A stretch of 64,000 nucleotides of DNA from Pedobacter sp. MC2016-24. Lineage in GTDB: Bacteria > Bacteroidota > Bacteroidia > Sphingobacteriales > Sphingobacteriaceae. A program made the translations under genes and the position numbers. Below, in pieces: positions 47,775-57,241 of the stretch. Position 1 is the first letter of the stretch. Every line of letters starts with the position of its first letter. The notes under the pieces were generated by a model, which worked only from the letters and a program-made list of their open reading frames with translations, had not been told where the DNA came from and ran no database searches. The stretch covers positions 62,001-126,000 of the forward strand of contig NZ_JADFBX010000017.1 in assembly GCF_015223055.1 (NCBI RefSeq), read 5' to 3'.

Positions 47775-48563
47775 ATGAAAACTTTAAATTTCAAATTGTC
47801 TATAGTTGCCGGATGTATGGTACTCATGAGTCTGTTTTCGGTAAACGAGGCCCTGGCTCAACGGCCTTCAAGAGGTCATGGGGGTGGGGGCGGCAGGCCA
47901 TCAATGGGTGGTGGTGGTCACGGACCTTCCAGACCGAGCATGAGACCTCCTTCCAGACCTTCAGGCCCTGCTCATGGCCATATCGGACGTCCACCGGTAA
48001 TTGGACGCCCGGGCTTTGGTTATTATCGTCCTGGCTACAGGCCTTACCATAGACCGTATTACGGATATTATAACTTTTACAGACCTTATCTGGGTTTAAG
48101 CATCAATGTGTTGCCGTATGGCTATTATCCATTTTATTTCGGACCTGATCAGTTTTACTATTCTGGCGGTCTGTTTTACAGACAATACGACAACAGCTAT
48201 AAGGTAGTGGTACCACCGGTTGGTGCACAGGTGCCAAGTATTCCTTCGGACGCAAAAGAAGTGGTGATCAATGGGCAGACTTTTTACGAGTATAAAGGGG
48301 TTTATTACAACTCGGTTCAGGATGCCAATGGTAAGACCGTTTATGTGGTTGCCGGAAAAGACGGGGTCCTGAATACGGATAACAATGCGACAGATAACAA
48401 TGTCGGTCCGCAGGTTGGCGATGTGGTAGATCAGTTGCCTGATGGATATCGTGAAGTATTTATTAAGGGAGAGCAGTATTACGTTTCCGAAGACGGGGTG
48501 TATTACGAAAAAGTTATCACTAATGACAAGGTCAGCTATAAGGTCATTGGATTAGGAAATTAA
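47775..48563 (+). CDS. Secreted Gly/Pro/Tyr-rich protein (DUF6515-like)
   Basis: This 262-residue secreted protein has a signal peptide (about 1-29, ending ALAQ). A low-complexity part follows (about 30-110), rich in Gly, Arg and Pro, then in Tyr, with GGGGGRP and RPGYRPYHRPYYGYY. The C-terminal half (about 130-262) has two copies of a beta motif: EVVINGQTFYEYKGVYYNSV and EVFIKGEQYYVSEDGVYYEK. This matches DUF6515 proteins, probably outer-membrane or extracellular; function unknown. ATG 47775 is preferred over 47763 because the signal peptide begins there. Confidence 0.78.
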   Translation: MKTLNFKLSIVAGCMVLMSLFSVNEALAQRPSRGHGGGGGRPSMGGGGHGPSRPSMRPPSRPSGPAHGHIGRPPVIGRPGFGYYRPGYRPYHRPYYGYYNFYRPYLGLSINVLPYGYYPFYFGPDQFYYSGGLFYRQYDNSYKVVVPPVGAQVPSIPSDAKEVVINGQTFYEYKGVYYNSVQDANGKTVYVVAGKDGVLNTDNNATDNNVGPQVGDVVDQLPDGYREVFIKGEQYYVSEDGVYYEKVITNDKVSYKVIGLGN

Positions 48564-48576
48564 TCTGGAAAAATAA

Positions 48577-48617
48577 GAAAGCCTGCTGTATTGGTTTAAT
48601 CCATACTGCAGGCTTTT
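48577..48617. terminator. Terminator between converging genes
   Basis: AAGCCTGC (48579-48586) pairs with GCAGGCTT (48608-48615), extended by further internal pairs (GTAT/ATAC), and is followed by TT. A T-rich tail exists on the plus side and an A-run on the other, so it may serve both genes. Confidence 0.85.
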
Positions 48618-48635
48618 GTGATTCTGGGCTCATCT

Positions 48636-49160
48636 TTAAACAAGTACCATTTTTACGCAACCCAATTCAATCAGGTTCATGACGATTGTCGCAAGGCGTT
48701 GCAGCATAGATTTATCTTTCTCTGAAAATGACCTTGATTTTTTATCCAGTAAACAAATGGTACCAATTCTAAGGCCCTGTGGTGTAGTCAATGGTGCGCC
48801 AGCATAAAATCTGAGTCCAAATTCGCCAGCTACCCATGGATTGACCAGCAAACAAGGTTCTATTTCTGTATTTTCGAAAACTGTGATGCCTTCTTCAAGA
48901 ACCGTTATGGAACATAAACTGGTGCCTCTTGGTGCATTTCTTGTATCAGCCATCCCTATGCCAGCCTTGGCATATACGTTTTCTGCATCTACTAGTGACA
49001 TAATAGCAATAGGTACATCAAATATCTGGGAGGCGAGATTAACGACAGGCTCAAAGGCCGTGTCTGAAATGCCATCAATTATATTATAATTTCTAAGCGC
49101 TTCAACACGCTGTTCATCATTTTCTGGAATAATATTTATTCCGAATGTATTATCCACCAT
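48636..49160 (-). CDS. GAF-domain protein
   Basis: This 174-residue cytoplasmic protein is a single GAF domain (about 30-165). Key positions include AIMSLVDAENVYAKAGIGM, the conserved Cys in TSLCSITV (about 83), FYAGAPLTTPQGLRIGTICL and LLDKKSRSFSEKDKSML. It resembles GAF proteins that precede histidine kinases or diguanylate cyclases, but here it stands alone without an output domain. I chose ATG 49160 over the longer frame at 49199 because a TATATTTG promoter element overlaps the upstream codons (49197-49204, minus strand). Confidence 0.88.
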   Translation of the reverse strand: MVDNTFGINIIPENDEQRVEALRNYNIIDGISDTAFEPVVNLASQIFDVPIAIMSLVDAENVYAKAGIGMADTRNAPRGTSLCSITVLEEGITVFENTEIEPCLLVNPWVAGEFGLRFYAGAPLTTPQGLRIGTICLLDKKSRSFSEKDKSMLQRLATIVMNLIELGCVKMVLV

Positions 49161-49196
49161 TGCAATTTTAGACTTACAGAGCGCCAATTTGTTACG

Positions 49197-49204
49197 CAAA
49201 TATA
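49197..49204 (-). promoter_or_regulatory. -7 promoter element for the GAF gene
   Basis: TATATTTG on the minus strand matches TAnnTTTG and lies 36 bases before the ATG at 49160. It overlaps the first codons of the longer open frame, which supports the downstream start. Confidence 0.55.
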
Positions 49205-49345
49205 CGTGTTGCTTTTAAGCTTTTTATCAATTGTTAGCTAAAAGTATTTGCGCTGGCAGTTGATTGTGAATCAGATACGTCAATTTTGTTGTAAAACATG
49301 ATGTGCTGGTGGTTTTCTTTGCAGGAAATAGTTTAGTTTTAGGGC

Positions 49346-49606
49346 ATGGAAGATGAGAACAGAAATCCTTATGTAAAATTTAATGCGCAGATTTTAGCTG
49401 ACTGGAAAGCGAACGGTGTGAATTACGTGAAACTGGTACAACTGGAAACGGATCTTCCGGTACAGTTTTTTGAACTGGTACCAAATTCTGAAATACCGGA
49501 TTCTGGTGAAACCATTTACAACATCGATTCTGAAGATGTAACAGAGCTATTGGAGGAGCAAAAGAAAGTGAAATTTCTGGTGCATGAAATTTATCTGGAA
49601 GAATAA
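49346..49606 (+). CDS. Small acidic hypothetical protein
   Basis: The 86-residue product is acidic and lacks a signal peptide or membrane segment. It starts MEDENRNPYVKFNAQILADW and ends KFLVHEIYLEE. I do not recognise a family, but the frame is clean, the start is well placed, and it ends in a strong 14-bp hairpin. Its compact alternation of charged and hydrophobic residues suggests a small folded cytoplasmic protein. Confidence 0.65.
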   Translation: MEDENRNPYVKFNAQILADWKANGVNYVKLVQLETDLPVQFFELVPNSEIPDSGETIYNIDSEDVTELLEEQKKVKFLVHEIYLEE

Positions 49607-49613
49607 TGCAATT

Positions 49614-49652
49614 CAGCAGGAGCGGAACAGACTATCTATTCCGCTCCTGCTG
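49614..49652. terminator. Hairpin between the small acidic gene and the antiporter gene
   Basis: A perfect 14-bp stem (left arm 49614-49627, right arm 49639-49652; core GGAGCGGAA/TTCCGCTCC) has an 11-base loop. It sits between converging genes and is probably a shared terminator, although neither side has a long T-run. Confidence 0.8.
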
Positions 49653-49654
49653 GA

Positions 49655-50902
49655 TTATACCTCTTCTTTAGACAGGACTCTGGTGGCTACTTTGCCAACC
49701 GTTAAGCCCTGGACAATGATGGAGAACACCACTACGAAATAAGTGATGGCTACCAAGGTTGCTTTGTATGGACCTTCGTTCATCGATAATACCAGGGCAA
49801 TGGAAACGCCGCCCCGTAAGCCGCCCCAAACCAGAACTTTAATGGTTCCGTTGCTAAATTTGTTTTTGAAAGGAATAACGAGTACGGGAATGTAAATGGA
49901 AATGAACCTGGCGAATAGAACAATTAGAATGCTAACCATACCAATTTGCCAGTAAAAGGTGACGTTTTTAATGATCAGTAGTTCAAATCCGATAAACAGG
50001 AATAGAATGGCGTTTAGAATTTCATCAATCAGTTCCCAAAACTTGTTCAGGTAATCTTTTGTGGTTTCTGACATGGCTGTCATCTTACCGTAATTCCCGA
50101 TCACAATACCCGCGGCAACCATGGTTAATGGCCCGGATATGTGCATGGCATGCGCAATCAGGTAACCGCCCATCACTACAGAAAGTGTGATCAGTACCGA
50201 TACTTTATAGTCATCTATTTTGCGGATGGCATTGGATGCCCCAATTCCAAGCAGTGTTCCGAGCAGGAATCCGCCGAGTGCTTCTTTAATCAATAGCCAG
50301 GAGATGGTGGTAAAAGAAATGTCGATGTTGCTACCTTCTGTCAATTGCAGGATAACAGCAAAAACCACGACGGCTACACCATCATTAAAAAGAGATTCAC
50401 CAGCCACTTTTGTCTCCAGCGACTTTTTAACCTTTGCTTCTTTCAATACCCCCATTACGGCAATGGGATCTGTTGGCGAAATCAAAGCACCAAACAGGAG
50501 GCAGAAGATGAATGGAATATCTAAGCCAAGTAAAGGCGCGATATAGAATAACATAAATCCGACAGCAAAAGTGGATATCACCACGCTGACAGTTGAGAAA
50601 ATGATCACTGGTCCGCGTTGTTCCCTCAGGTCCTTCAAATTGATGTGGATGGCTCCTGCAAATAGTAAAAAGTTAAGCATGGCACCCATAAGTACCTCGG
50701 TAAAATCAACATCCTGGAGTAGGGTCGAGAAGTGTGTAAATGTTTTCGGAAAAAGACTGCCGGTAATAACCAACAGAATGGATGTGATCATAGCAATGAT
50801 CATAATCCCAATGGTAGAGGGCAATTTGAGGTAGCGAAGATTGAGATACGAAAAGAAAGAAGCGAGTACAATTAAGACTGAAAAGGAGTAGTACAATTCC
50901 AT
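49655..50902 (-). CDS. CPA1 sodium/proton antiporter
   Basis: This is a monovalent cation/proton antiporter of 415 residues with about twelve hydrophobic helices. Signatures are GALISPTDPIAVMGVLKEAK (around 139-158), SLFNDGVAVVVFAV (around 170-183) with the transport aspartate, and WGGLRGGVSIALVLS near the C-terminus. It likely exchanges cytoplasmic Na+ (or K+) for protons across the inner membrane for pH and salt homeostasis. Unlike many CPA1 proteins it has no long cytoplasmic C-terminal regulatory domain. It is divergent from the GH15 gene. Confidence 0.9.
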   Translation of the reverse strand: MELYYSFSVLIVLASFFSYLNLRYLKLPSTIGIMIIAMITSILLVITGSLFPKTFTHFSTLLQDVDFTEVLMGAMLNFLLFAGAIHINLKDLREQRGPVIIFSTVSVVISTFAVGFMLFYIAPLLGLDIPFIFCLLFGALISPTDPIAVMGVLKEAKVKKSLETKVAGESLFNDGVAVVVFAVILQLTEGSNIDISFTTISWLLIKEALGGFLLGTLLGIGASNAIRKIDDYKVSVLITLSVVMGGYLIAHAMHISGPLTMVAAGIVIGNYGKMTAMSETTKDYLNKFWELIDEILNAILFLFIGFELLIIKNVTFYWQIGMVSILIVLFARFISIYIPVLVIPFKNKFSNGTIKVLVWGGLRGGVSIALVLSMNEGPYKATLVAITYFVVVFSIIVQGLTVGKVATRVLSKEEV

Positions 50903-51035
50903 ATAAGCAACGGCTAAATTAAATGTGAAATAAGTATTTATAAATAAGGTATGCTCCTAAAATACTAAAAATGACATGAAAAAATGAACAAAAAGCCTGC
51001 TTTCCTGTTGTAATTTATACAACAATTGATTTAAA

Positions 51036-52820
51036 ATGACAGAAAGACACAGCTATCAAACCGGAATTATTGGCAATTGCGCATTTCTCGCCCATGTGAA
51101 CAAAAACACGAATATTGATTGGCTTTGCTGGCCAAGATTTGACAGCAGCTTTGTTTTTGGTGGTTTGTTGGACAAACAGCAAGGGGGAGAATTTTCGATC
51201 CTGCCACATGGTGAGTATGTATCCCGTCAATATTATCTGGAGAATACCAATATACTCTGTACGGAGATTTGTAATGATGAAGGCAAATATCGCGTAATCG
51301 ATTATGCACCGCGATTTCGCCAGCATGAACGGTATTTTAAACCCCTGATGCTGATCCGCAAAATCGAACCACTGGAAGGCGAACCCAGGGTAAGGGTAAT
51401 TTGTAAGCCAGTTTATGATTATGGCAAGATAGAACAGAAAGGGCATCGCGGAAGTAATCACATAGAATTTGATGGTGCAGATGAAGACATGCAATTGAGT
51501 ACCAATATTTCTTTAAGCTATATTGAAGATGAGAAGTATTTTGCTTTAAATGAGCCTAAGTATTTAATCTTGACTTACGGACATGAGTTGGGGGCGCCAA
51601 TTGAAAGTACCGCGGAACGTTTTTTAACTGAAACCATCCGGTACTGGCGCACCTGGATCAAACATAGTACGATTGCTGGTTTTTACCAGTCGCTGGTCAT
51701 CCGCTCTGCGCTAACACTTAAAATACATCAGTATGAAGATACCGGCGCCATCATCGCAGCAAGCACAACGAGTTTGCCTGAATCGCCTGGAAGTACCCGC
51801 AATTGGGATTATCGCTATTGTTGGATGCGGGATACGTATTACGTCATTACCGCCTTAAACCACATTGGACATTTCGAAGAAATGGAGAAGTACTTTGGAT
51901 ATGTCACGGACATTTCATTCAGGGATGACGAGCGCTACCAGCCTTTATTTGGTATTGCCGGAGAGAAAGTGCTTACAGAACGTATTTTGACCAATATCGA
52001 TGGCTATCTTGGTAATAAGCCGGTACGTGTAGGTAATCAGGCTTATGAACACATTCAGAACGATATTTATGGTCAGGTTCTGGTTTCGATGCTGCCACTT
52101 TATACGGATTTCCGGTTTATTTATTCTGAACGAAAAGACTCAGAAAAATGGCTGGATTATTTGCTTCAGAAAATCGAGCGTACCATTGATGAAAAAGACG
52201 CTGGAATCTGGGAGTTTAGGAATATTGCAAATACCCATTGTTATACCAATTTATTCCAATGGGCAGGCGCAAACGCGGCGCTAAAAATAGCAAAGACAAT
52301 CGGCAATACAGTCTACGAAGAACGTGCACAGGTTTTAATTGATAAAGCCAGTAAACACATCGAAGACTGTTATGATCCGGTACGTAAAGTGTATACACAT
52401 GCTGTAGGTAGCCCGCATCTGGATGCCAGTACCTTACAGTTAATTTTAATGAATTATCTTGATCCCAACTCTCAAAAAGCGAAGGATCATTTAACTGCAT
52501 TAGAAAGTGAGCTCAAGACAGATACAGGATTGTTTTACAGATATCTACATACTGATGATTTTGGTAAACCCAAAACCACGTTCTTAATCTGCGCGTTCTG
52601 GTATATTGAAGCTCTGGCTTGTGTGGGCAGAATTGATGATGCAGTAAGGGAGTTCGAATCCATCATTAAATATGCCAATCACTTACTGCTTTTCAGTGAA
52701 GATGTTGATGAAAAAGATGGCAGTCAGTGGGGTAATTTTCCTCAGGCTTACAGTCATGTCGGCTTAATGAATGCAGCACACCGGATCGCAATTAAACTAG
52801 ACAGGCCTGCATTTTTATAA
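51036..52820 (+). CDS. Glycoside hydrolase family 15 protein (probable trehalase/glucoamylase)
   Basis: This 594-residue cytoplasmic GH15 enzyme has no signal peptide. The N-terminal beta domain contains GNCAFLAHVNKNTNIDWLCW (about 14-33). The catalytic (alpha/alpha)6 barrel has GSTRNWDYRYCWMRD (about 250-264), GIWEFRN (about 390-396) with the likely general acid, and GSQWGNFPQAYSHVGLMNA (about 570-588). The family hydrolyses alpha-glucosidic bonds; bacterial members of this subgroup often act on trehalose. OtsAB is encoded on the opposite strand immediately downstream, converging, which supports a trehalose-turnover role. Substrate is inferred from context. Confidence 0.9.
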   Translation: MTERHSYQTGIIGNCAFLAHVNKNTNIDWLCWPRFDSSFVFGGLLDKQQGGEFSILPHGEYVSRQYYLENTNILCTEICNDEGKYRVIDYAPRFRQHERYFKPLMLIRKIEPLEGEPRVRVICKPVYDYGKIEQKGHRGSNHIEFDGADEDMQLSTNISLSYIEDEKYFALNEPKYLILTYGHELGAPIESTAERFLTETIRYWRTWIKHSTIAGFYQSLVIRSALTLKIHQYEDTGAIIAASTTSLPESPGSTRNWDYRYCWMRDTYYVITALNHIGHFEEMEKYFGYVTDISFRDDERYQPLFGIAGEKVLTERILTNIDGYLGNKPVRVGNQAYEHIQNDIYGQVLVSMLPLYTDFRFIYSERKDSEKWLDYLLQKIERTIDEKDAGIWEFRNIANTHCYTNLFQWAGANAALKIAKTIGNTVYEERAQVLIDKASKHIEDCYDPVRKVYTHAVGSPHLDASTLQLILMNYLDPNSQKAKDHLTALESELKTDTGLFYRYLHTDDFGKPKTTFLICAFWYIEALACVGRIDDAVREFESIIKYANHLLLFSEDVDEKDGSQWGNFPQAYSHVGLMNAAHRIAIKLDRPAFL

Positions 52821-52905
52821 AAGAAAGTGGCGTAGCTGTAAAATGATGTACCTGGTATGGAGGAGAACTGATACGGCGGCTTGGCAAAGCCCTAAGATTA
52901 CAGTA

Positions 52906-52958
52906 AAAAAGAGAAAGCTGAGAAAAGAACCAGGGTCTTTTCTCAGCTTTCTCTTTTT
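52906..52958. terminator. Long perfect bidirectional terminator between GH15 and otsAB
   Basis: A 23-bp perfect inverted repeat (52906-52928 and 52936-52958) has a seven-base loop. Each arm ends in a run of A or T, so both strands carry a U-tract. A small GGCTT/AAGCC hairpin lies just upstream (about 52880-52893). Confidence 0.92.
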
Positions 52959-53009
52959 GATCATGAATAGTTTACTTCATTAAATTTTCAAAAATCAATA
53001 ATCACTAAG

Positions 53010-55193
53010 CTATTTACCGATCAGTTCCTTCAATAATTCCCGTACTTCCCGAAAATCTTTCAGGTAATAACGTGCTGCCGAAATGTTGCTGCCAACTTTG
53101 ATGGTGTAGGCTTCCGGAGATAGAGCCTTAAATATATCTTCATCGGTATGGTCATCACCTAAAGCAAGTATGAAATCGGGATTGTTTTCATAAAGCCAGT
53201 TTTGCGCCGCTTTGCCTTTATTGACCTCAATGTTTTTGAACTCGATCACTTTATTTCCCGGCATCATTTGCAGTCCCTTATCGGCAATAAATACACGCAG
53301 GTGGTTGATGATCTCATTGGCCCGCAATTCTCCAAGTCCTTCTTCAACTTTACGGTAGTGCCAAACCAGTGAATAACTTTTTTCTTCAACAAAGGATCCA
53401 GGAGTACGGTCAGTATAGGTGTCTAGAACTGTTTTAACCTCCTGTTTCCACTTGTCAGTCAGTAGTGGCAATGGCTTCCATTCCGTATCTTTGTACTTCT
53501 GCCAGGCGCCATGTTCCGCAATCATGTCAAGTTCCAGGTGTCCGAACCAATCCTGAAGTGTCTGATACCTGCGTCCGCTAATGATGATCACACGGTTTCG
53601 CGGATCTTTCGTCAGCTGTTTTAAAATGGCATACAGTTCTTCATCAGGAGCTGCTTTATCAATATCTGCATCGAATCCAACTAAAGTACCGTCATAATCT
53701 AAAAAGATGTATCTTTCTCTGGCTATGATATAATCGTTTGCAATTTGTGCACGTACAGCAGCTACGGCATGTTTCGTGAGTAGTGATTGCTGCATTGTTT
53801 TAACTTCTAATAGTTTATCCATAAAATTTTTAACCCATCGGTAGATGTTGAATTTGCTGACCATGGCCCGCATGCTTTTCATCCTGGTATTTTGTTCTGC
53901 AATTGGCATGTGGATGGCCTTAATAATCGCTTCCATGACATCGCCAATGTTATTAGGATTGACAATAATAGCGTCATTTAACTCTTTGGAAGCACCTGCC
54001 ATTTCACTTAAAATGAGTACGCCGTCTTCCTTGGTCCTGGAGGCTACATATTCTTTGCTGACCAGGTTCATCCCATCGCGCATCGGCGTAACAAGACAAA
54101 TGTCTGCAGTACTGTAAATGGCAGACAGAAATTCGATGGAAAAGGAACGGTAAAAATAATGTACCGGTACCCAATTGATGGTCCTGAAGCGGGCATTGAT
54201 ATTGCCAACCAGCTGATCGATCTGATCTTTCAGCTCCTTATATTTAGGTACTGTATCCCGCGAAGGCACAACGATCATATACAGCGCCAGTTTTCCAATG
54301 TATTCAGGATGAAGCTCCAGGAGCAGTTCAAAGGCCTGCAGACGCTGTAAAATTCCCTTACTGTAATCCAGGCGATCAATAGTCAATATGGTTTTTAAAT
54401 CCCTTAAGCTTGTTTTAAAGGAGTTGACATATTTTTCTACCTTTTCATTTCTGGTCAGATTTTCGAAAGTTGCATAGTCAATCCCCATCGGAAATGCCTC
54501 TACAACGATCTGCCTGTTTTTGTAAATCAACACATTGTCAGATAAGTTGCTTGAGGACAATCTGGATGCTGCACTTAAAAAGTGCCGGGCATCGTCAAAA
54601 GTATGAAAGCCGAGTAGGTCGGCGCCAAGCATCCCCGCAATCAACTGTTCCCGCCAGGGAATCAATCTGAAGATTTCGAAAGATGGAAAAGGGATGTGCT
54701 GGAAAAAGCCAATGGTTACCTGGGCTTGTTCGGCGCGAATGAGACAAGGTAACAGGAGCAATTGATAATCGTGTATCCAAACAGTATCGCCCTGACCCAA
54801 ATGCTGGAGTACAACATCGCGGAATTTTTTATTGACAACCTGGTAAGAAGCCCAGTAGCTCTCCTCAAACTTAGCATAAGTAACCAGATAATGGAATACC
54901 GGCCACAAGATTTCATTGGAAAAGCCCTCGTAATAAAGATTGATTTCCTCAGCAGTCAAAAAAACAGGGATTAAATTGAATTCAGCAAGCTTCTGACTTA
55001 CCTCAGCTTGTCTTTCCTCAGGCACTTCAATTCCTGGCCAGCCAATCCAGATGTTGTGACCTTGTTTATAAACGGACCCCAGGCCTGTCGCCAGGCCACC
55101 TTCACTGGGACTTAATTTATATTCGCCGTTTTCTTCTGTGATTTTAACTGGTAAGCGATTGGATATAATGATGGTTTTACTTGTTGTGATCAT
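53010..55193 (-). CDS. Bifunctional trehalose-6-phosphate synthase/phosphatase (OtsA-OtsB fusion)
   Basis: This 727-residue fusion makes trehalose from UDP-glucose and glucose 6-phosphate. The GT20 synthase half (about 1-470) has the glucose-6-phosphate loop GGLATGLGS (about 32-40), HDYQLLLLP, LDYSKGI (about 274-280) and RDGMNLVSKEY. The phosphatase half (about 490-727) is HAD-like, with the nucleophile in LDYDGTLVG, SGRR near 545 and GDDHTDEDIF near the C-terminus. Both active sites look intact. Fusions of this type are common in Bacteroidota. GH15 converges on it across a shared terminator. Confidence 0.95.
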   Translation of the reverse strand: MITTSKTIIISNRLPVKITEENGEYKLSPSEGGLATGLGSVYKQGHNIWIGWPGIEVPEERQAEVSQKLAEFNLIPVFLTAEEINLYYEGFSNEILWPVFHYLVTYAKFEESYWASYQVVNKKFRDVVLQHLGQGDTVWIHDYQLLLLPCLIRAEQAQVTIGFFQHIPFPSFEIFRLIPWREQLIAGMLGADLLGFHTFDDARHFLSAASRLSSSNLSDNVLIYKNRQIVVEAFPMGIDYATFENLTRNEKVEKYVNSFKTSLRDLKTILTIDRLDYSKGILQRLQAFELLLELHPEYIGKLALYMIVVPSRDTVPKYKELKDQIDQLVGNINARFRTINWVPVHYFYRSFSIEFLSAIYSTADICLVTPMRDGMNLVSKEYVASRTKEDGVLILSEMAGASKELNDAIIVNPNNIGDVMEAIIKAIHMPIAEQNTRMKSMRAMVSKFNIYRWVKNFMDKLLEVKTMQQSLLTKHAVAAVRAQIANDYIIARERYIFLDYDGTLVGFDADIDKAAPDEELYAILKQLTKDPRNRVIIISGRRYQTLQDWFGHLELDMIAEHGAWQKYKDTEWKPLPLLTDKWKQEVKTVLDTYTDRTPGSFVEEKSYSLVWHYRKVEEGLGELRANEIINHLRVFIADKGLQMMPGNKVIEFKNIEVNKGKAAQNWLYENNPDFILALGDDHTDEDIFKALSPEAYTIKVGSNISAARYYLKDFREVRELLKELIGK

Positions 55194-55399
55194 ATATTAC
55201 TAAAAGAACAGGTCTATCGCTTTATTGTTTGAATTGTTTTAAATTAATAGTTAATATCTTGCCCGTTAACACCCTTAGCAACGTTTGTGCGAATTCATGC
55301 CAGCAATTCTGAGATGGAGCTCAATAAAAATTAATACCTTGCACGAAAAATGAACATTACTACGTTAATGTAGGTAAAAAGCAAGTATTACCCTATTTT

Positions 55400-56149
55400 A
55401 TGATCAAGAAACTCAAGCTGCCTTTTATTGTCTTATCTGCTGTTTTTATCAGTTCCTGCTCTTCTGTTTATATGCCCAATGTCCCAAATACACCGATGCT
55501 GAGTCAGCAAGGTGAGTTTAGCGGAGGCGTCCACATCTCTCCAAGGTTCAATACCAGTATCAATGGTGCTTACGCAGCTACAGATCATATTGGTGTGATT
55601 TTTAGTGGTTCGTACATGAACCGGGAAAAAGAAGCAAAAGACTACAGGCATCAGCTTGTTGAAATTGGTGGTGGTTATTTCAACACGTTTGGACCCGACA
55701 ACAATAGGATTATTGAGATTTATGCCGGGGTGGGTAAGGGAAAAACGAACCGTGCATTCCGTGAGTTTGACGACAATGATGTCTTATTCAGTAGTGATCT
55801 GGAAGAAATTACCTATCGTAAGTCATTTATACAAGTCAATTATAGTTCCAAAAAGAACAGCAATCTGCGTTTATTCGGGCGTGATTTTTCTTTAAACTAT
55901 GGAACTGCGTTGCGCATCAGCAATGTAGATATGAAAACCTTCATGCGCAATTCTATAGGTCAGGTTAGAGAAGGCAACGTTTTTCTGGAGCCTATTTTCT
56001 TCACTAGGATGCGCCTAAGCGATGCCGTTCAACTCCAATATACCTCTAGTGGTAACTTTGGCTTGCATAGCCGTAAATACATGAGCGCCGGGAATTCCAT
56101 TTTTACTGTGGGCGCAGTGGTGAATATTGGGGGCAGAAAATTAAAGTAA
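55400..56149 (+). CDS. Predicted outer-membrane lipoprotein with beta-barrel-like pattern
   Basis: This 249-residue protein starts with a lipoprotein signal (lipobox FISSCSS, Cys20). The mature part alternates in a way typical of outer-membrane beta strands (GEFSGGVHISPRFNTSINGA, IFTVGAVVNIGG near the end), so it may be a small beta-barrel or surface lipoprotein. A GAYAATDHIGVIFSGSYMNR segment is the most conserved-looking part. I do not recognise a family with confidence. The gene has a long 5' region of about 200 bases with an ACATTA/TAATGT inverted pair near 55356. Confidence 0.68.
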   Translation: MIKKLKLPFIVLSAVFISSCSSVYMPNVPNTPMLSQQGEFSGGVHISPRFNTSINGAYAATDHIGVIFSGSYMNREKEAKDYRHQLVEIGGGYFNTFGPDNNRIIEIYAGVGKGKTNRAFREFDDNDVLFSSDLEEITYRKSFIQVNYSSKKNSNLRLFGRDFSLNYGTALRISNVDMKTFMRNSIGQVREGNVFLEPIFFTRMRLSDAVQLQYTSSGNFGLHSRKYMSAGNSIFTVGAVVNIGGRKLK

Positions 56150-56177
56150 TATAAGTCTTTCAAACTTAAGTCCTTGC

Positions 56178-57032
56178 TTACAAGAGCAGGGCTTTAAGTT
56201 CTCTGGGCTTAATTTGTATCGCTGCACCTTTTTTTAAGAATTCTGTGTAGCCTTTGTGTAGTTTAATCGCTTTTACTGCTTCATAGCCCAGGCTATTGCT
56301 TCTTATTTTATTCAATAAAAAAGTATCGTCTTTAAACAAATCCTCTTTTTTTAAAAAACCGGATGTTAAAAAGTCACGAATCAGAATTGCCATCTGCTGA
56401 TTGGCATATACATACAAAGGCAGGTTAAATACCTCAAGATTCAATTGTTTAAATACCTCATTGATCCAGAGGCTTTGTGCCTCATCAGTTACCACCATAT
56501 GTCCCTCATTCAGATTTAAATACTGTAAAAATGATTTTGCTGCCTGTCGGCTGATCAGGCCTGCATGAACCGCATCACGTAACGTATAATCCAGACGGTC
56601 GGCACATAAAGCGGGAAGTGGCTGCTCCAGAATAGCAAAATCTCCTTCAATAATTTGATCCGGATGATAGCCATATTTTGCTAAAATCCCTGGGATTTCT
56701 GAATGTATGAGTACATCGGCAAAAACCTGTTCATGGTAATTTTCCTCCTTATTTTCGAAAACATAATCGCCGACATGTGAAAAAGCGGTGTGGGAGAGGT
56801 CATGCAGCAAACCGGCAATTTGTTCCAATTCAGTACCACCTAGCAGGCGGATGAGTAAAGTAACCCCAATGGCATGCTCCAGTCGCGAGTGACTAAGATC
56901 TGGATTAACCAGGAAAATTGCACCACTTTGGTGGATACCCGCTAAACGTTTTAATGCTTTTGTCTGTAGCAAATCTTTAAAAATATCCGGAAGTTCTACA
57001 TTTCCATAGAGGATGTCATTTATCTGTATCAT
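56178..57032 (-). CDS. HD-domain metal-dependent phosphohydrolase
   Basis: This is a 284-residue HD-domain protein. The metal ligands are in HSRLEHAIGV (H49, H54) and LLHDLSHTAFSH (His-Asp pair about 76-77), with a distal aspartate in CADRLDYTLRDA (about 145). It starts like dNTP triphosphohydrolase-related proteins (INDILYGNVELPDIFKDLLQ), but the short length suggests a stand-alone HD hydrolase of nucleotides or phosphorylated compounds. Substrate unknown. It converges on the lipoprotein gene and is divergent from the thioredoxin gene. Confidence 0.87.
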   Translation of the reverse strand: MIQINDILYGNVELPDIFKDLLQTKALKRLAGIHQSGAIFLVNPDLSHSRLEHAIGVTLLIRLLGGTELEQIAGLLHDLSHTAFSHVGDYVFENKEENYHEQVFADVLIHSEIPGILAKYGYHPDQIIEGDFAILEQPLPALCADRLDYTLRDAVHAGLISRQAAKSFLQYLNLNEGHMVVTDEAQSLWINEVFKQLNLEVFNLPLYVYANQQMAILIRDFLTSGFLKKEDLFKDDTFLLNKIRSNSLGYEAVKAIKLHKGYTEFLKKGAAIQIKPRELKALLL

Positions 57033-57241
57033 GTCTTAGGCCTTAGGGGTATAATGTACGGCAACAAAATTACTAACAATATTAGTAATTATAAACATTA
57101 TTTATGCTATTATTTTTAGCAGGATGCTAACTCGCAGAAATAGAGCAGAAATAAAAATATCCGGCCTTTTTCAATTGTAATTATTTTATGTCAGTTGGAC
57201 AGAGAATTAAGAAATCATTAACTTTAATAAATTATAAACTA

